From contig NZ_QEQK01000018.1 of assembly GCF_003151135.1 (NCBI RefSeq), forward strand, positions 1 through 64,000: a stretch of 64,000 bases of DNA, read 5' to 3'. The notes beneath the pieces are model-generated. The model did no database searches and was not told where the DNA came from. It saw nothing but the letters and a program-made list of their open reading frames with translations. The stretch comes from Abyssibacter profundi. Its GTDB lineage: Bacteria > Pseudomonadota > Gammaproteobacteria > Nevskiales > OUC007. Positions 8,384 to 17,247 of the stretch are shown in pieces (within the stretch, counting starts at the first letter, position 1; each line of letters starts with the position of its first letter). The position numbers and the translations under genes were made by a program.

Positions 8384-10526
8384 GCGAATCGCGGTCGCGG
8401 AGCTGATTGTCCTCGCCCCCACCGGTGTACCAGGTGTAGCGCATCTCTCCGGTGTAGCGATTCAGGTAATCAAAGCGAATGCCTGAGAACAGTCGCTTGG
8501 ACCCTTCGACGAACAATCCACCCGGCCCCGGCGAGTAGCCCTGCACGTCGTGGAACAGGCCGAACAACGGCGAGACGTTGGCGCCCAGAATGGCGTTGTT
8601 GTAGGTGAACAGGCTGACCAGGCGATAGCCCCAGGAAAACTCCGACGCGAAGCCGTTGCGCTGCTGAGTGGGGTTTTGACGACGCGCGTCGGGCACCCCG
8701 CCTGACCCCGTGCCATCCGCGCCCGCGGAGAAGTGCGTATCCGTGCCGGATCCATGGAACTGGATCTCGTTTTCATCCGGCATATCCACTACATGAACCA
8801 TGCCGAGTTCGTAAACGCCCAGAATCTGGTCAGCGCCAAACCAGTTTGAACCACCGAAGGTCACGGTACCGCCCAGATTCAGCTGCCCGACCTTGAGCCG
8901 CTCATACCCACGGATGTAGTCGCCGGGTTGGATATTGGTATTGCCTCGGTACCGCGTCTCGACATAGTCGGGTACGGCGTTGCGGGCACCCGGCACCGTG
9001 GCCAGCCCCAACAAATCCACGTCGTTTTCGGGAAACGCCGGTTGCAGATGTGCGTACACCAAATCGACCTGATGCACCTGCACGGGCAGATTTTCGCGGA
9101 AGGCGTACTCGCCTTGCAGCGCGACATCGCCGATCAGGGTATTGAAGCTAAAGCCCCAGAGCTTGATGTCTTCCGGATATTCCAGGAACAGCGCACCGGT
9201 ATCCACCGGCAAGGCATTGCCCGGGAAGGCGGCCTGACCGGCCAGCGCACCACCAATGGTCGATGCAATGGCCGCTGGGTCCGCGCCGAGCAGGCCCAGG
9301 CAGGCTAGCTGCTCCGGCCCCACGGTTCCGATTCCGGGTAGCGGTAAACCGGGTGCGGTGATGCCATCTGCCGCGCGGCAGGAAGAGGCATCCGCAGCGG
9401 TGAAGCTCGCGATGGGAAACCGGCTGTGGTAGTTCGCATGGTAGAACGCCAGTTCGGTACCAGGCCCGAGCCAGTCGGCAAAATAGCGCAGCGCGATGCC
9501 GTACTGGCCATCATCCGAGGCGCGGCGATCCTCGACCCGCAGGGTGGTCCGGCTGCTGTCCGACAGCAGCGCGGTCAGACCGGCCGGTGTCGAGATCTGC
9601 TCAGGGTCCTCCGGCGCCTTGCCGAAGGACAGCATGGCGTAGTCGCCTCCGCCGGCAATATCACTAGTGCTGAAGAATGACCCGGCCGGGTCGGCCACCA
9701 CGGCCTGCCAGTCCAGGTGGTAGTTCAGTTCCATGGACAGGTTGTCGGTCAGGTTGGTCGACGCCACAACCAGCGCAATGGGATCGAAAATCTCAGCCGT
9801 ATCCGAACCCGGCATGTTCAGCCGGGCCAGGTTCGGCGGGCTGATGTGGTTGAGGCTGTTCGGCACCAGGAAGGTGCTTTCGCCCCAGTTCAGCACCTGG
9901 CGTCCGACCCGCAGGGTCAGTTCGCGATCGCCAATCGGCAGGGGGAGGTAGGCCGTCAGATAGGCGTCGAGCAGTTCGAGATTGGTCCCGATGTCTTCCT
10001 GCGCTGCCGCGCTGCGAGGCGTGTGCCTAGGCTGAAAACCCTCGTAGCCGTTGGCTTGACCATCCTCGACGTTGTGCGGGTGGTACTCGTCGAAATCGAC
10101 GTTGATCGGATCATAAAATGCACTGGTCCGAACAAAACCATAAAGCCAGTCGGTAAAGGAGAGGTTGAACTCGCTGCGCAGGCGCACCACCGCAGCCGTG
10201 AGGTCGTACTTGTCGTAGTTCAGGTTACCGTCGTCGCCATTCACCGAGTAAAAGCCCGGTGCATCGACAAAGCGCTGGTTGGGCGCCGGATCACCGCTGG
10301 ACGACACGCAGTCATCGGCTTCGCAAAGCCCTTGCTGCCCTGGAATATTCGTCTTGCCGATGATGCTGTGGTCGCGATCCTGCATTCGCATGTTCGCGCC
10401 CAGCGTGAACTGATGCGTGCTATCCATGCTGATGCCAAGCAGGTCGAAATCCTGCGCATTGGCAGCCGTCGCCGCGAGCAGCACCAGCGATCCGATCAGC
10501 CAGCGCCCCTCTTGTATCGTTGTCAT
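8355..10526 (-). CDS. DUF1302 family outer-membrane protein
   Basis: This large protein (723 residues from the chosen start) carries a signal peptide ending ATAANAQ, followed by DUF1302-type beta-rich sequence. It is rich in aromatic and Gly/Asp turns and ends in a terminal phenylalanine (GYAF), as expected for an outer-membrane beta-barrel. The ATG at 10526 is preferred over longer versions because the signal peptide follows at once and AGGAGG lies 11 bases upstream. DUF1302 proteins often sit with DUF1329 genes near degradation pathways for hydrophobic compounds, but no DUF1329 partner is present here. The divergent GbsR/MarR gene and the palindrome between them suggest local regulation. 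Confidence 0.85.
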   Translation of the reverse strand: MTTIQEGRWLIGSLVLLAATAANAQDFDLLGISMDSTHQFTLGANMRMQDRDHSIIGKTNIPGQQGLCEADDCVSSSGDPAPNQRFVDAPGFYSVNGDDGNLNYDKYDLTAAVVRLRSEFNLSFTDWLYGFVRTSAFYDPINVDFDEYHPHNVEDGQANGYEGFQPRHTPRSAAAQEDIGTNLELLDAYLTAYLPLPIGDRELTLRVGRQVLNWGESTFLVPNSLNHISPPNLARLNMPGSDTAEIFDPIALVVASTNLTDNLSMELNYHLDWQAVVADPAGSFFSTSDIAGGGDYAMLSFGKAPEDPEQISTPAGLTALLSDSSRTTLRVEDRRASDDGQYGIALRYFADWLGPGTELAFYHANYHSRFPIASFTAADASSCRAADGITAPGLPLPGIGTVGPEQLACLGLLGADPAAIASTIGGALAGQAAFPGNALPVDTGALFLEYPEDIKLWGFSFNTLIGDVALQGEYAFRENLPVQVHQVDLVYAHLQPAFPENDVDLLGLATVPGARNAVPDYVETRYRGNTNIQPGDYIRGYERLKVGQLNLGGTVTFGGSNWFGADQILGVYELGMVHVVDMPDENEIQFHGSGTDTHFSAGADGTGSGGVPDARRQNPTQQRNGFASEFSWGYRLVSLFTYNNAILGANVSPLFGLFHDVQGYSPGPGGLFVEGSKRLFSGIRFDYLNRYTGEMRYTWYTGGGEDNQLRDRDSLMLTLGYAF

Positions 10527-10599
10527 GATGATGTGTTCCTCCTGAACCCCAGTGCCGCCTTCGTCTTGCGCGATGGCGTGTTGTCGGTTGGTCACCATT

Positions 10600-10619
10600 C
10601 GTTTAATAGGCATTAAACG
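10600..10619. promoter_or_regulatory. Perfect 20-bp palindromic operator between DUF1302 and GbsR/MarR genes
   Basis: CGTTTAAT and ATTAAACG flank a 4-base centre (AGGC), giving an 8+4+8 dyad. It lies 73 bases upstream of the DUF1302 start and about 150 bases upstream of the divergent regulator. On the minus strand it overlaps a plausible -10 (TATTAA) with a TTGATC-like -35 at 19 bases. Size and symmetry fit a winged-helix MarR/GbsR dimer. Confidence 0.7.
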
Positions 10620-10766
10620 TCTAGTGTGATCAACGGACGCAACGATAAGCGGCATTGCCGCGTCAATGCGACTCGTGGGACGATACGAACACGGGAAGGA
10701 GGGTTTGCCCGTTTCACTGTCATGTGAGCCGGGTGCCCTGGGTGCACAACAACAAGAGGTTGGCCA

Positions 10767-11267
10767 ATGGGCAATTCAATCCAAGATCCATTAGACCGTT
10801 TTGTCGAACAGTTTGGAATCACCGCCAAGCAGGAAGGATTACCTCGGATCGCCGGCCGCTTGATGGGGTGGTTTGTTGTCCATGGTGGCCCGGCATCGCT
10901 GTCGGAACTGGCGGAGACGCTGAATGTCAGCCGTGCCAGCATCAGCACCAACGCGCGCCTGTTGGAGCAGCTGGGCGTATTGGAGCGCGTGGCCATGCCC
11001 GGCGAACGGCAGGACTTTTACCGCTACGCGGAAAACCCCTACTCGCGCCTGCTGGAAACCCATGTCGAACGCCTGCAGACGCGGCTGGACCATCTCACCC
11101 AGCTCGTCCCGCATCTGGAACAGACCAGTCCGGATGCCGTGCCGCGGGTCGAGGCGATGCGTCGCTTCTACGATCAAGCCATCAGCTCGAACGAAGAGCT
11201 GATTGACGAATTCGAGCGCATGGCCGAAAGCATGCCGGCCGCCAACGAAGATTCCCGCGACGACTGA
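10767..11267 (+). CDS. GbsR/MarR family transcriptional regulator
   Basis: This 166-residue protein has a winged helix-turn-helix (about 25-90: SLSELAETLNVSRASISTNARLLEQLGVLERV, quoted here only by its core SELAETLNVSRASIS) and a C-terminal helical dimerisation region. Its closest architecture is the GbsR-like branch of the MarR superfamily. It is divergent from the DUF1302 outer-membrane gene, and the shared intergenic region has a perfect 20-bp palindrome that it probably binds. The effector is unknown; by context it may be a hydrophobic compound handled by the DUF1302 protein. Confidence 0.85.
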   Translation: MGNSIQDPLDRFVEQFGITAKQEGLPRIAGRLMGWFVVHGGPASLSELAETLNVSRASISTNARLLEQLGVLERVAMPGERQDFYRYAENPYSRLLETHVERLQTRLDHLTQLVPHLEQTSPDAVPRVEAMRRFYDQAISSNEELIDEFERMAESMPAANEDSRDD

Positions 11268-11280
11268 ATGGACAAAGCCC

Positions 11281-11307
11281 GGCCGCCCGAGATCATTCGG
11301 GGCGGCC
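11281..11307. terminator. Hairpin between convergent genes
   Basis: GGCCGCCC and GGGCGGCC form an 8-bp GC stem around an 11-base loop. It lies between the stops of the GbsR/MarR and DUF2058 genes and could act in both directions. There is no T run. Confidence 0.5.
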
Positions 11308-11312
11308 GCGGC

Positions 11313-11861
11313 TTACCAGATCAAATCGTCTGGCACCTTGTAATCGGCGTACGGGTCATCCGGATCCGGTTCATCGCTCTCGGGCTCAGCTCTCCAAACC
11401 CATTCCGGCACCTTTTCCGCAATGCGGTCACCAATCGGGTGCGGCACGACGTGATGGATGCCGGCCCGACTGACAATGGACAGGCGACCGGCCGCCAGAT
11501 CCCGGCGCTGTTCACCGGTCACCTGCAATGAATGAATGCGGCCGTCGAGCATGAAATTGTAGGTTTCGCCCTCATCTGGCCGCTTCAGGCCATGACGTTC
11601 AACCAGCTGGCGCACCGTATTGTCCATGTCCAGCAGCTCTTCCCGCTGCTTGCGCTTGGCTTCCAGGGCCTTATCACGCGCGGCCTTTTTGCGGGCTGCC
11701 TCCTTGGCCGCCTGCTGCTCGGGCGTCAGTGTTTTCTGCGCCCGCGCTTTTTTGCTCGCCTTGTTGCCGGACTTTTTGCCCGATTTCTTGGAGGTTCGCC
11801 GGGCCTGCTCAGGCGTGGCCAAACCCGCCTTGAGTAGCTGATCGCGAAGTGAGTCGCTCAT
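11313..11861 (-). CDS. DUF2058 family protein (YaiL-like)
   Basis: This 182-residue protein begins MSDSLRDQLLKAGL, the typical DUF2058 N-terminus. A long Lys/Ala/Arg-rich coiled segment follows (about 20-80), then a C-terminal globular part ending in acidic and aromatic residues. It matches the family in length and composition. The biochemical function is unknown, though the basic coil suggests nucleic acid or ribosome association. It appears to be a single-gene unit. Confidence 0.85.
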   Translation of the reverse strand: MSDSLRDQLLKAGLATPEQARRTSKKSGKKSGNKASKKARAQKTLTPEQQAAKEAARKKAARDKALEAKRKQREELLDMDNTVRQLVERHGLKRPDEGETYNFMLDGRIHSLQVTGEQRRDLAAGRLSIVSRAGIHHVVPHPIGDRIAEKVPEWVWRAEPESDEPDPDDPYADYKVPDDLIW

Positions 11862-11956
11862 GGGATTCCGGTCACGGTGACCCGGGCTGCAAGCACCCGG
11901 TGCTGGATGGCCGCATAGTTTAATCGCCTCCGGCACGACGACCCAAGCACGCCGGG

Positions 11957-14038
11957 TCAGATGTCGCGTTCTTGACCGCCGTCGCGCCCCGCCGCCAGTC
12001 GGCGGCGAAGAATGTGGGCCAGCGTCAGCACCACTGCGGTGCCCAGGCCCCAGGGGCCTGAATGACCGCCGGCTGGCATGTCGACGGGCTCATCGGGTGC
12101 CTCTGGGACCGGCTCCGCGGCAACCGGCTCAATGGCCGGCGCAGGCGCCGGTGGGTCGACACGGCTCCCCACCATGGCCGCCGGCAGCAACACCGGTTGC
12201 AAATGCGGGTTACCACGGGGCGTCCGGTGCTGAGCGACCAGCTCCGCCGTGTCGCTCAACTCGCGTTGTGGCGAAACCCAGTTTTCGATGATGGCCTCGG
12301 ACTCGCGCAGGTGAACCATGGCGTGTCCGTATTCGGCCTTCCAGTTGAAGTAGATCAGGTTCGGGTTGGCGGCCTTGGCCGCTGTTTCGATGGCGATGGC
12401 CGCTGCCAACCCGGCCGGCCGGTAGTTCTGATCATAGTTGGCGGCATCATCAAATGGCGCTGCCTGTCGCCCACCGTTGGCCGCCCAGTACAACTCGTCG
12501 GCGACCACATCCTGTGCCCCGGGCCGCCCCATCGACGTGCCGACCATCTCCACCCCCACGGGCGGCAGCAGGCTGGCGCCCGTGAGCGGAACGTAGTTCG
12601 GCAGCTGTGGGTCTTCGGTGAGGTCGCTGCCAAACCAGCCGTGGGAGTCCCCGGACAGCACGATGTTGTCGACAATGCCCTGCTCCCGCAGCCAGCGGTA
12701 CAGTCGACGCCGGTCAGCCGGGTATCCGCCCCAGCCGGTGGTATAGATCTCCGGTCCGCGAGGATCGATGCCCAGCCCCGCCTGCAGGGCCTCGCCGTAC
12801 TGGTCGTAAAGCGGCGTGTTAATGGTGCCGACCTGCGACAGATTGATCTGGTTGACGATGATGTTGTGTCGCACTCCACGCGCCTGCGCCCCGAGCAGCG
12901 TTGTCTGCAGCCACTGCCATTGGCGGTCGCCGAGAATCTTCATCTCGGTCGCCTCGTCGTCACGGTGGCGACGGATGTCGATGAGCACGATCTCGGCAAC
13001 ATCCCCATACGGCAACGAGCGGTAGCTGTAGAACGCATCGTCCCCGCGCGGGATAGGCACATTGGTATTCGGACCCGTTGGCGCCGGAAACTGCCCGGAG
13101 CCATCCGGAATCGGTGAACGTAACGGGCACCACTCGTGATACACCTCGCCGGCTTGCTGGCGGGAGATCAGGACGGTGTCGCCATCGCTGGCGTCATCGT
13201 AATCATGCTGGTCGGCCATGATGGCGAACGGGGCACCCAGGTGCGCCGCCATCAGGTTGGGATCCTGGTAGTACAGCGCGTAGCGGCGACGGCATTCTCC
13301 GACGGATTGCCAGGCGCGGTTGTCGATGTCCTCATAGCCGCGCAGCTGCGGATTGCCCTCGGCATCCGGGTACTGCCGGCTGGACATGTGATTGCCCGAG
13401 ACTTCATAGACGTGGTCACCGGCATGCGTGATCAGGTCGATATCGCCGCGCTCACCCATCCGGGCATAGCCATTGAAGTAGTCCTGCCACCAGGAGGTGC
13501 AGGCCACATGGCCGATGGTCAGTTCGGTGATGCCCTGCCCGACCGCCGGTGCGGTTCGCGTGCGGCCGATGGGAGACCGATAGCCCAGGGCGGTGAACGC
13601 GTACCAATACGTCGTGGCCGGCTGCAGACCATCGGCATCCACCTTGACCGTGAAGTCCCGCGACGCATCGGTCATCACCTGCCCGCTGTTCACGATCTGT
13701 GTCAGCTCCGGGTCTGTCGCGATGATCCAGCCCACGGCCACACTGGAAAAACCCTGTGGATCCGGCACCTCGGTGACATCCCAGCCTCGCGCATCAGGAA
13801 TGGTGATCCGCGTCCACAGAATCACCCGGTCCGCCAGCGGGTCGCCCGAGGCCACGGCATGCCCAAACGGGATGAGGTCAGCCTGGGCCGGGTAGTGCCA
13901 ATCGCCGCCGGGCAGCTGGCGGGAGAACTGGGGCTCGGATTGCGCGCTGGCCGCACCAGACACCGCGCCCGCACCCACTGCTGCGGAGGAGACGGCGACG
14001 GTTTGTAGAAACTCACGACGATTCAGAGGCGGGGCCAT
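11957..14038 (-). CDS. PhoD-like alkaline phosphatase/phosphodiesterase, Tat-exported, with C-terminal hydrophobic tail
   Basis: This 693-residue protein starts with a Tat signal (NRREFLQTVAVS, with the twin arginines at residues 7-8). A PhoD N-terminal beta domain follows (about 40-150), then the metallophosphatase domain. Metal-ligand motifs are visible (HAGDHVYE, ADQHDYDDAS, LSGDSHGW). The enzyme should act in the periplasm on phosphate mono- or diesters. The last ~35 residues are unusual: a Pro/Glu-rich linker, a GG motif, a short hydrophobic stretch and an Arg cluster, resembling CTERM-type sorting tails. The start at 14038 puts the Tat motif at the N-terminus. It follows the RoxA-like gene by 117 bases. 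Confidence 0.9.
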   Translation of the reverse strand: MAPPLNRREFLQTVAVSSAAVGAGAVSGAASAQSEPQFSRQLPGGDWHYPAQADLIPFGHAVASGDPLADRVILWTRITIPDARGWDVTEVPDPQGFSSVAVGWIIATDPELTQIVNSGQVMTDASRDFTVKVDADGLQPATTYWYAFTALGYRSPIGRTRTAPAVGQGITELTIGHVACTSWWQDYFNGYARMGERGDIDLITHAGDHVYEVSGNHMSSRQYPDAEGNPQLRGYEDIDNRAWQSVGECRRRYALYYQDPNLMAAHLGAPFAIMADQHDYDDASDGDTVLISRQQAGEVYHEWCPLRSPIPDGSGQFPAPTGPNTNVPIPRGDDAFYSYRSLPYGDVAEIVLIDIRRHRDDEATEMKILGDRQWQWLQTTLLGAQARGVRHNIIVNQINLSQVGTINTPLYDQYGEALQAGLGIDPRGPEIYTTGWGGYPADRRRLYRWLREQGIVDNIVLSGDSHGWFGSDLTEDPQLPNYVPLTGASLLPPVGVEMVGTSMGRPGAQDVVADELYWAANGGRQAAPFDDAANYDQNYRPAGLAAAIAIETAAKAANPNLIYFNWKAEYGHAMVHLRESEAIIENWVSPQRELSDTAELVAQHRTPRGNPHLQPVLLPAAMVGSRVDPPAPAPAIEPVAAEPVPEAPDEPVDMPAGGHSGPWGLGTAVVLTLAHILRRRLAAGRDGGQERDI

Positions 14039-14112
14039 GCTGGGGTCCGGACAGAATTGGGCCGCCAAGCATGGCAGCTTTATATGTCAGCTTCGTGGAG
14101 TGGCGCCCGCGA

Positions 14113-14144
14113 CCGGCCACCCGCGGGCTCAGGCAGGTGGCCGG
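14113..14144 (-). terminator. Hairpin between the RoxA-like and PhoD genes
   Basis: A perfect 9-bp stem (CCGGCCACC/GGTGGCCGG) with a 14-base loop starts 12 bases after the RoxA-like gene's stop. There is no T run, so it may be a weak terminator or an mRNA-stabilising hairpin. Confidence 0.4.
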
Positions 14145-14155
14145 CAGCCTGGCCA

Positions 14156-16609
14156 CTAAAGCGTCTTGAGGTACTCGATAATCGCGGCGCGCTCGGCGGG
14201 GGTGAGCACGTCCGTAAAGTGGTGCCCCTGTTGTCCGTTGCCGAGAATGCGCGTGTCGTAGACCAGACGCTTGTCGATGGCGCCGGGCGTGGGGTCGGGA
14301 ATATTCAACAATCCCGCCCAGCTGACCGTGCTGTTGAGCAGATTCTGGAGCAGCTGGGTCATCGACGGCCCTTCATCGCCGACCGGTCCACAGTTGTGCA
14401 GCAGCGACCCCGGCATGTCCGAACAACCGAGTACTGCGTGTTTCCAACCCACGGCATCGAAGTCGTAGGCACGCTCCGGCGACTGATCGAAGCCGATGAC
14501 GGGTCCGCGCTGCTGAAGCTGACGCTGCCAGATCGCCGGTCGCTGCGTTGAATCGAGCACCTGCTCCAGGGTCGGAACCGACCCATTGTGGAAGTAAGGA
14601 GCCGTGGCCCAGACGCCGTACAGGGGCGGTGCCTGATAGCCGATGACGCCCTTCTCCCAACCACAGACGCCGACGGGGCGATCAGGCAATAAATCATCGC
14701 CGGCCTCGGTGAGCGGATCCTTGTCTTCGGGTGCCACGTAGCCGGGCACACCCTCCGGGTAACCCCAGAATGTCGTGTCCCAACCAACACGCAAGCTGTC
14801 GGTCAGCATGTCAGAACGCGCCGGGTCGGTACCGATGACGTCCAGGGGGGAAATATGCGCGGCCATGCCTTCCCAGTCCGGCGTTTCGAGATAGGCGGGG
14901 TCGTGCACAAAACGTGGCGAATACGCCCCATGACAAGATGCACAGGAGCCATTACCCCCCAGGGGTGCCGGCGCTTCGGCATTGCCCGGCTCGGCCCACA
15001 GGTCCTTGGCGTGGAACAGCACGGCGCCCTGCTCGGCCAGGGCGACATTGATCTCACCCGGCCAGGGCGGCGACTGACGCGACAGAAAGAATGCCTCGAG
15101 GTCCTGATCCCAGGCTTCGATGCGAGTCCGGTAGGGCTCCCCGGATTGGGAGAACAGTTCGCCGAACTCGCCCGGCCCCGCCGCCATAATGATGCGCGTG
15201 GAGTCGTTGGACACGCCGGCGTCAAAGAACTTGCGAGGCCGCACGCTCATGTTCCACCACGGGGGGGTGTCCTGCGTATGTGCCAGTGGATGCGAGGTAT
15301 CGACGACGCCCTGCACGCCGTATGGCGTCACGAATTTGAGGGGGTCGGGGTTCAGGCCCAGGCTGTCGAGGTCCAGCACCGTATTCAGAAACTCGAACGC
15401 CCCGACGGCATTGTTCTGCCCCCGTTGCTTGATGCCGATATTGAACAACGTGTTCACATCCAGCGGCGGTAGCACATCCGCCACATACTCGGCCTGCGCC
15501 CAAGGCATGCCGTCACGGCCAATCATGATGGGGTCGTAGTTGTTGTTGCCCAGCCCCAGACTGGCGAGGCCCAGTGAGGCGCCCTCGGCATCGGGCGAGC
15601 CCAACTCACCCCCGTGGCAGAGGAAACAGGCCGCCGTACCGATCTCGCCAGTCCAATTGCCGGTGTCATCTTTCAATTGCCGCAAGCCCAATGGCAGTTG
15701 ACCCGAGCCGCCGCCCGTCGCGTTGGGGTCCTCGCCTGGCAGTGGGTAAGGGTTATCGAATGGGGCCGGGTTGAGACCGTAGCGCAGTGCGTAAAGCGCA
15801 TCGAAATCATCGGGGCGAGCATCCAGCCCCCAGGCCTGCCAGCTGTTGTTGAACTCGGCGGCGGACATCGCCGGCATGGGGAGTTCTTCCGTCAGGAAGT
15901 GATACCCGCGGTCGCGCCGGCTGCGGTACTGGCCGCAGGTGGTTGGGGCTTGCTCAGAGGCCGGCGCATTGACGTGGCAGTCCTCCCAGTAAGCATTGAA
16001 GAACACGGCACGGCCAGCATTGGCGCCGGCCACAATTTGCGATCGTGGATCCGGTGGAAGGACGGCGTCGTCCGGCTGATCCGCACAGAACTCTTCCCAC
16101 ACGTGGGCCGCCCGCTTGCTCCCCAGCAGCGGCAGGGATTCATGCGGCGTTGGCTCGCCCGTGCTGATGCAATCGGTGCCCGCCTCAAAGCAATCCAGCA
16201 GGGTTCGCATGGCCACATGGCCGGCACTGCCGGCCGGCCAGGGTTTGCCGCCGCTGTGGGGCTCGGCCGGGTCGCCAGGCTCGGTGAGCAGCGGATGCCC
16301 CTCCACCCCTTCGCCCATGGCCACCCAGGCCGCATGGATGCGATCCCGGTCTCCGGCACCGCCGGGCGCCAATAGCAGTCGTCGGCCTTCATCGGTATCT
16401 GCCACACCGCCCGGGACATGGCAGGTTCGGCAATAGTCGAGTCTGGGCTGGACCTGCGCGGCGAAATGGTCACCGCCGGACTCCCCACCCCCGGCAGCCG
16501 GTGGCATGGGCTCGGTCTCGCCCGAGTAGTCGCCGGCACAGGCGGCCAGCCCGCAAGCCAGGGCCACGGTCGTACACCACGCAGCCAGACGTTCGCATCG
16601 GATCGTCAT
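14156..16609 (-). CDS. RoxA/RoxB-like multihaem c-type cytochrome lipoprotein
   Basis: This 817-residue protein has a lipoprotein signal (lipobox LAAC) and three CxxCH haem sites: CRTCH near the N-terminus, CFLCH mid-protein, and CASCH in a GSCASCHGAYSPRF context. The C-terminal half has the APPLYGVWATAPYFHNGSVP signature shared by rubber oxygenases RoxA/RoxB and related MauG/di-haem peroxidases. The first haem lies in an extra N-terminal domain absent from classical RoxA. A periplasmic or outer-membrane-facing redox role is likely; oxidative cleavage of a polyisoprenoid or other substrate is inferred from family only. AGGAGGAG four bases upstream fixes the start. Confidence 0.82.
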   Translation of the reverse strand: MTIRCERLAAWCTTVALACGLAACAGDYSGETEPMPPAAGGGESGGDHFAAQVQPRLDYCRTCHVPGGVADTDEGRRLLLAPGGAGDRDRIHAAWVAMGEGVEGHPLLTEPGDPAEPHSGGKPWPAGSAGHVAMRTLLDCFEAGTDCISTGEPTPHESLPLLGSKRAAHVWEEFCADQPDDAVLPPDPRSQIVAGANAGRAVFFNAYWEDCHVNAPASEQAPTTCGQYRSRRDRGYHFLTEELPMPAMSAAEFNNSWQAWGLDARPDDFDALYALRYGLNPAPFDNPYPLPGEDPNATGGGSGQLPLGLRQLKDDTGNWTGEIGTAACFLCHGGELGSPDAEGASLGLASLGLGNNNYDPIMIGRDGMPWAQAEYVADVLPPLDVNTLFNIGIKQRGQNNAVGAFEFLNTVLDLDSLGLNPDPLKFVTPYGVQGVVDTSHPLAHTQDTPPWWNMSVRPRKFFDAGVSNDSTRIIMAAGPGEFGELFSQSGEPYRTRIEAWDQDLEAFFLSRQSPPWPGEINVALAEQGAVLFHAKDLWAEPGNAEAPAPLGGNGSCASCHGAYSPRFVHDPAYLETPDWEGMAAHISPLDVIGTDPARSDMLTDSLRVGWDTTFWGYPEGVPGYVAPEDKDPLTEAGDDLLPDRPVGVCGWEKGVIGYQAPPLYGVWATAPYFHNGSVPTLEQVLDSTQRPAIWQRQLQQRGPVIGFDQSPERAYDFDAVGWKHAVLGCSDMPGSLLHNCGPVGDEGPSMTQLLQNLLNSTVSWAGLLNIPDPTPGAIDKRLVYDTRILGNGQQGHHFTDVLTPAERAAIIEYLKTL

Positions 16610-16770
16610 CGGTCTCCTCCTGGTTCGGTGCGCAAGAAGCGTCACGTCACCGCATGTCACCCGTCTATGCGGGATTGATCACCAGCAGGATACGCCGGGG
16701 TCAGCCCGGCCGAAATGCCCGATCCGGCCAAGTCATGGACTGCAGCGGCCAGGCAGGCCCGCGGAGGGGG

Positions 16771-17247
16771 CTAGGCGACAGGCACACCCTCGTGCCGGAG
16801 CAGCCAGCGCTTGCGGTCCAGGCCACCGGCGTAGCCCGTCAGACGGCCATCAGCACCGATCACACGATGACAGGGCACGATAATCGCAATCGGATTGCGA
16901 CCATTGGCCATCCCGACCGCGCGCGAGGCGGTGGGCCGGCCGAGCTGGGCGGCCAGCCTGCCGTAGCTACAGGTTTGCCCGTAGTCGATCTGCTGCAAAG
17001 CTGTCCAGACGCGTCGCTGAAAGTCCGTCCCTGGCGCCGCCACGGGCACCGTAAAGCCCTCCCCGACCCCAGCAAAGTACGCATCGAGCTGTTGCACGGC
17101 CTGATCGAGCACGGCGTCGCTTCGTCGGGTAGCAACAGGCGGCAGGCCCTCGGCATCCATCCGAAGCTCGATCAGCGCGCGGCCATTGCTCACCAGGCGC
17201 AGGCGGCCCAAAGGGCTGTCGTAGTCGCATTGTGCGGACTGAATCAT
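16771..17247 (-). CDS. ogt: Methylated-DNA-protein-cysteine S-methyltransferase
   Basis: This 158-residue suicide repair protein transfers alkyl groups from O6-alkylguanine to its own cysteine. The acceptor is C126 in IVPCHRVIG, preceded by the DNA-binding helix-turn-helix (YGRLAAQLGRPTASRAVG). The chosen ATG overlaps the stop of the Ada-AlkA gene (ATGA), so the two are translationally coupled. Together they cover phosphotriester sensing, base excision and direct reversal. Confidence 0.94.
   Translation of the reverse strand: MIQSAQCDYDSPLGRLRLVSNGRALIELRMDAEGLPPVATRRSDAVLDQAVQQLDAYFAGVGEGFTVPVAAPGTDFQRRVWTALQQIDYGQTCSYGRLAAQLGRPTASRAVGMANGRNPIAIIVPCHRVIGADGRLTGYAGGLDRKRWLLRHEGVPVA

Noticed and set aside
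9717-10616. A 299-codon plus-strand frame inside the DUF1302 gene
   Set aside because: It is antisense to a clear signal-peptide outer-membrane protein and shows no motif of its own.
12062-14008. Two long plus-strand frames inside the PhoD gene
   Set aside because: Both lie opposite the conserved metallophosphatase domain and are composition artefacts.
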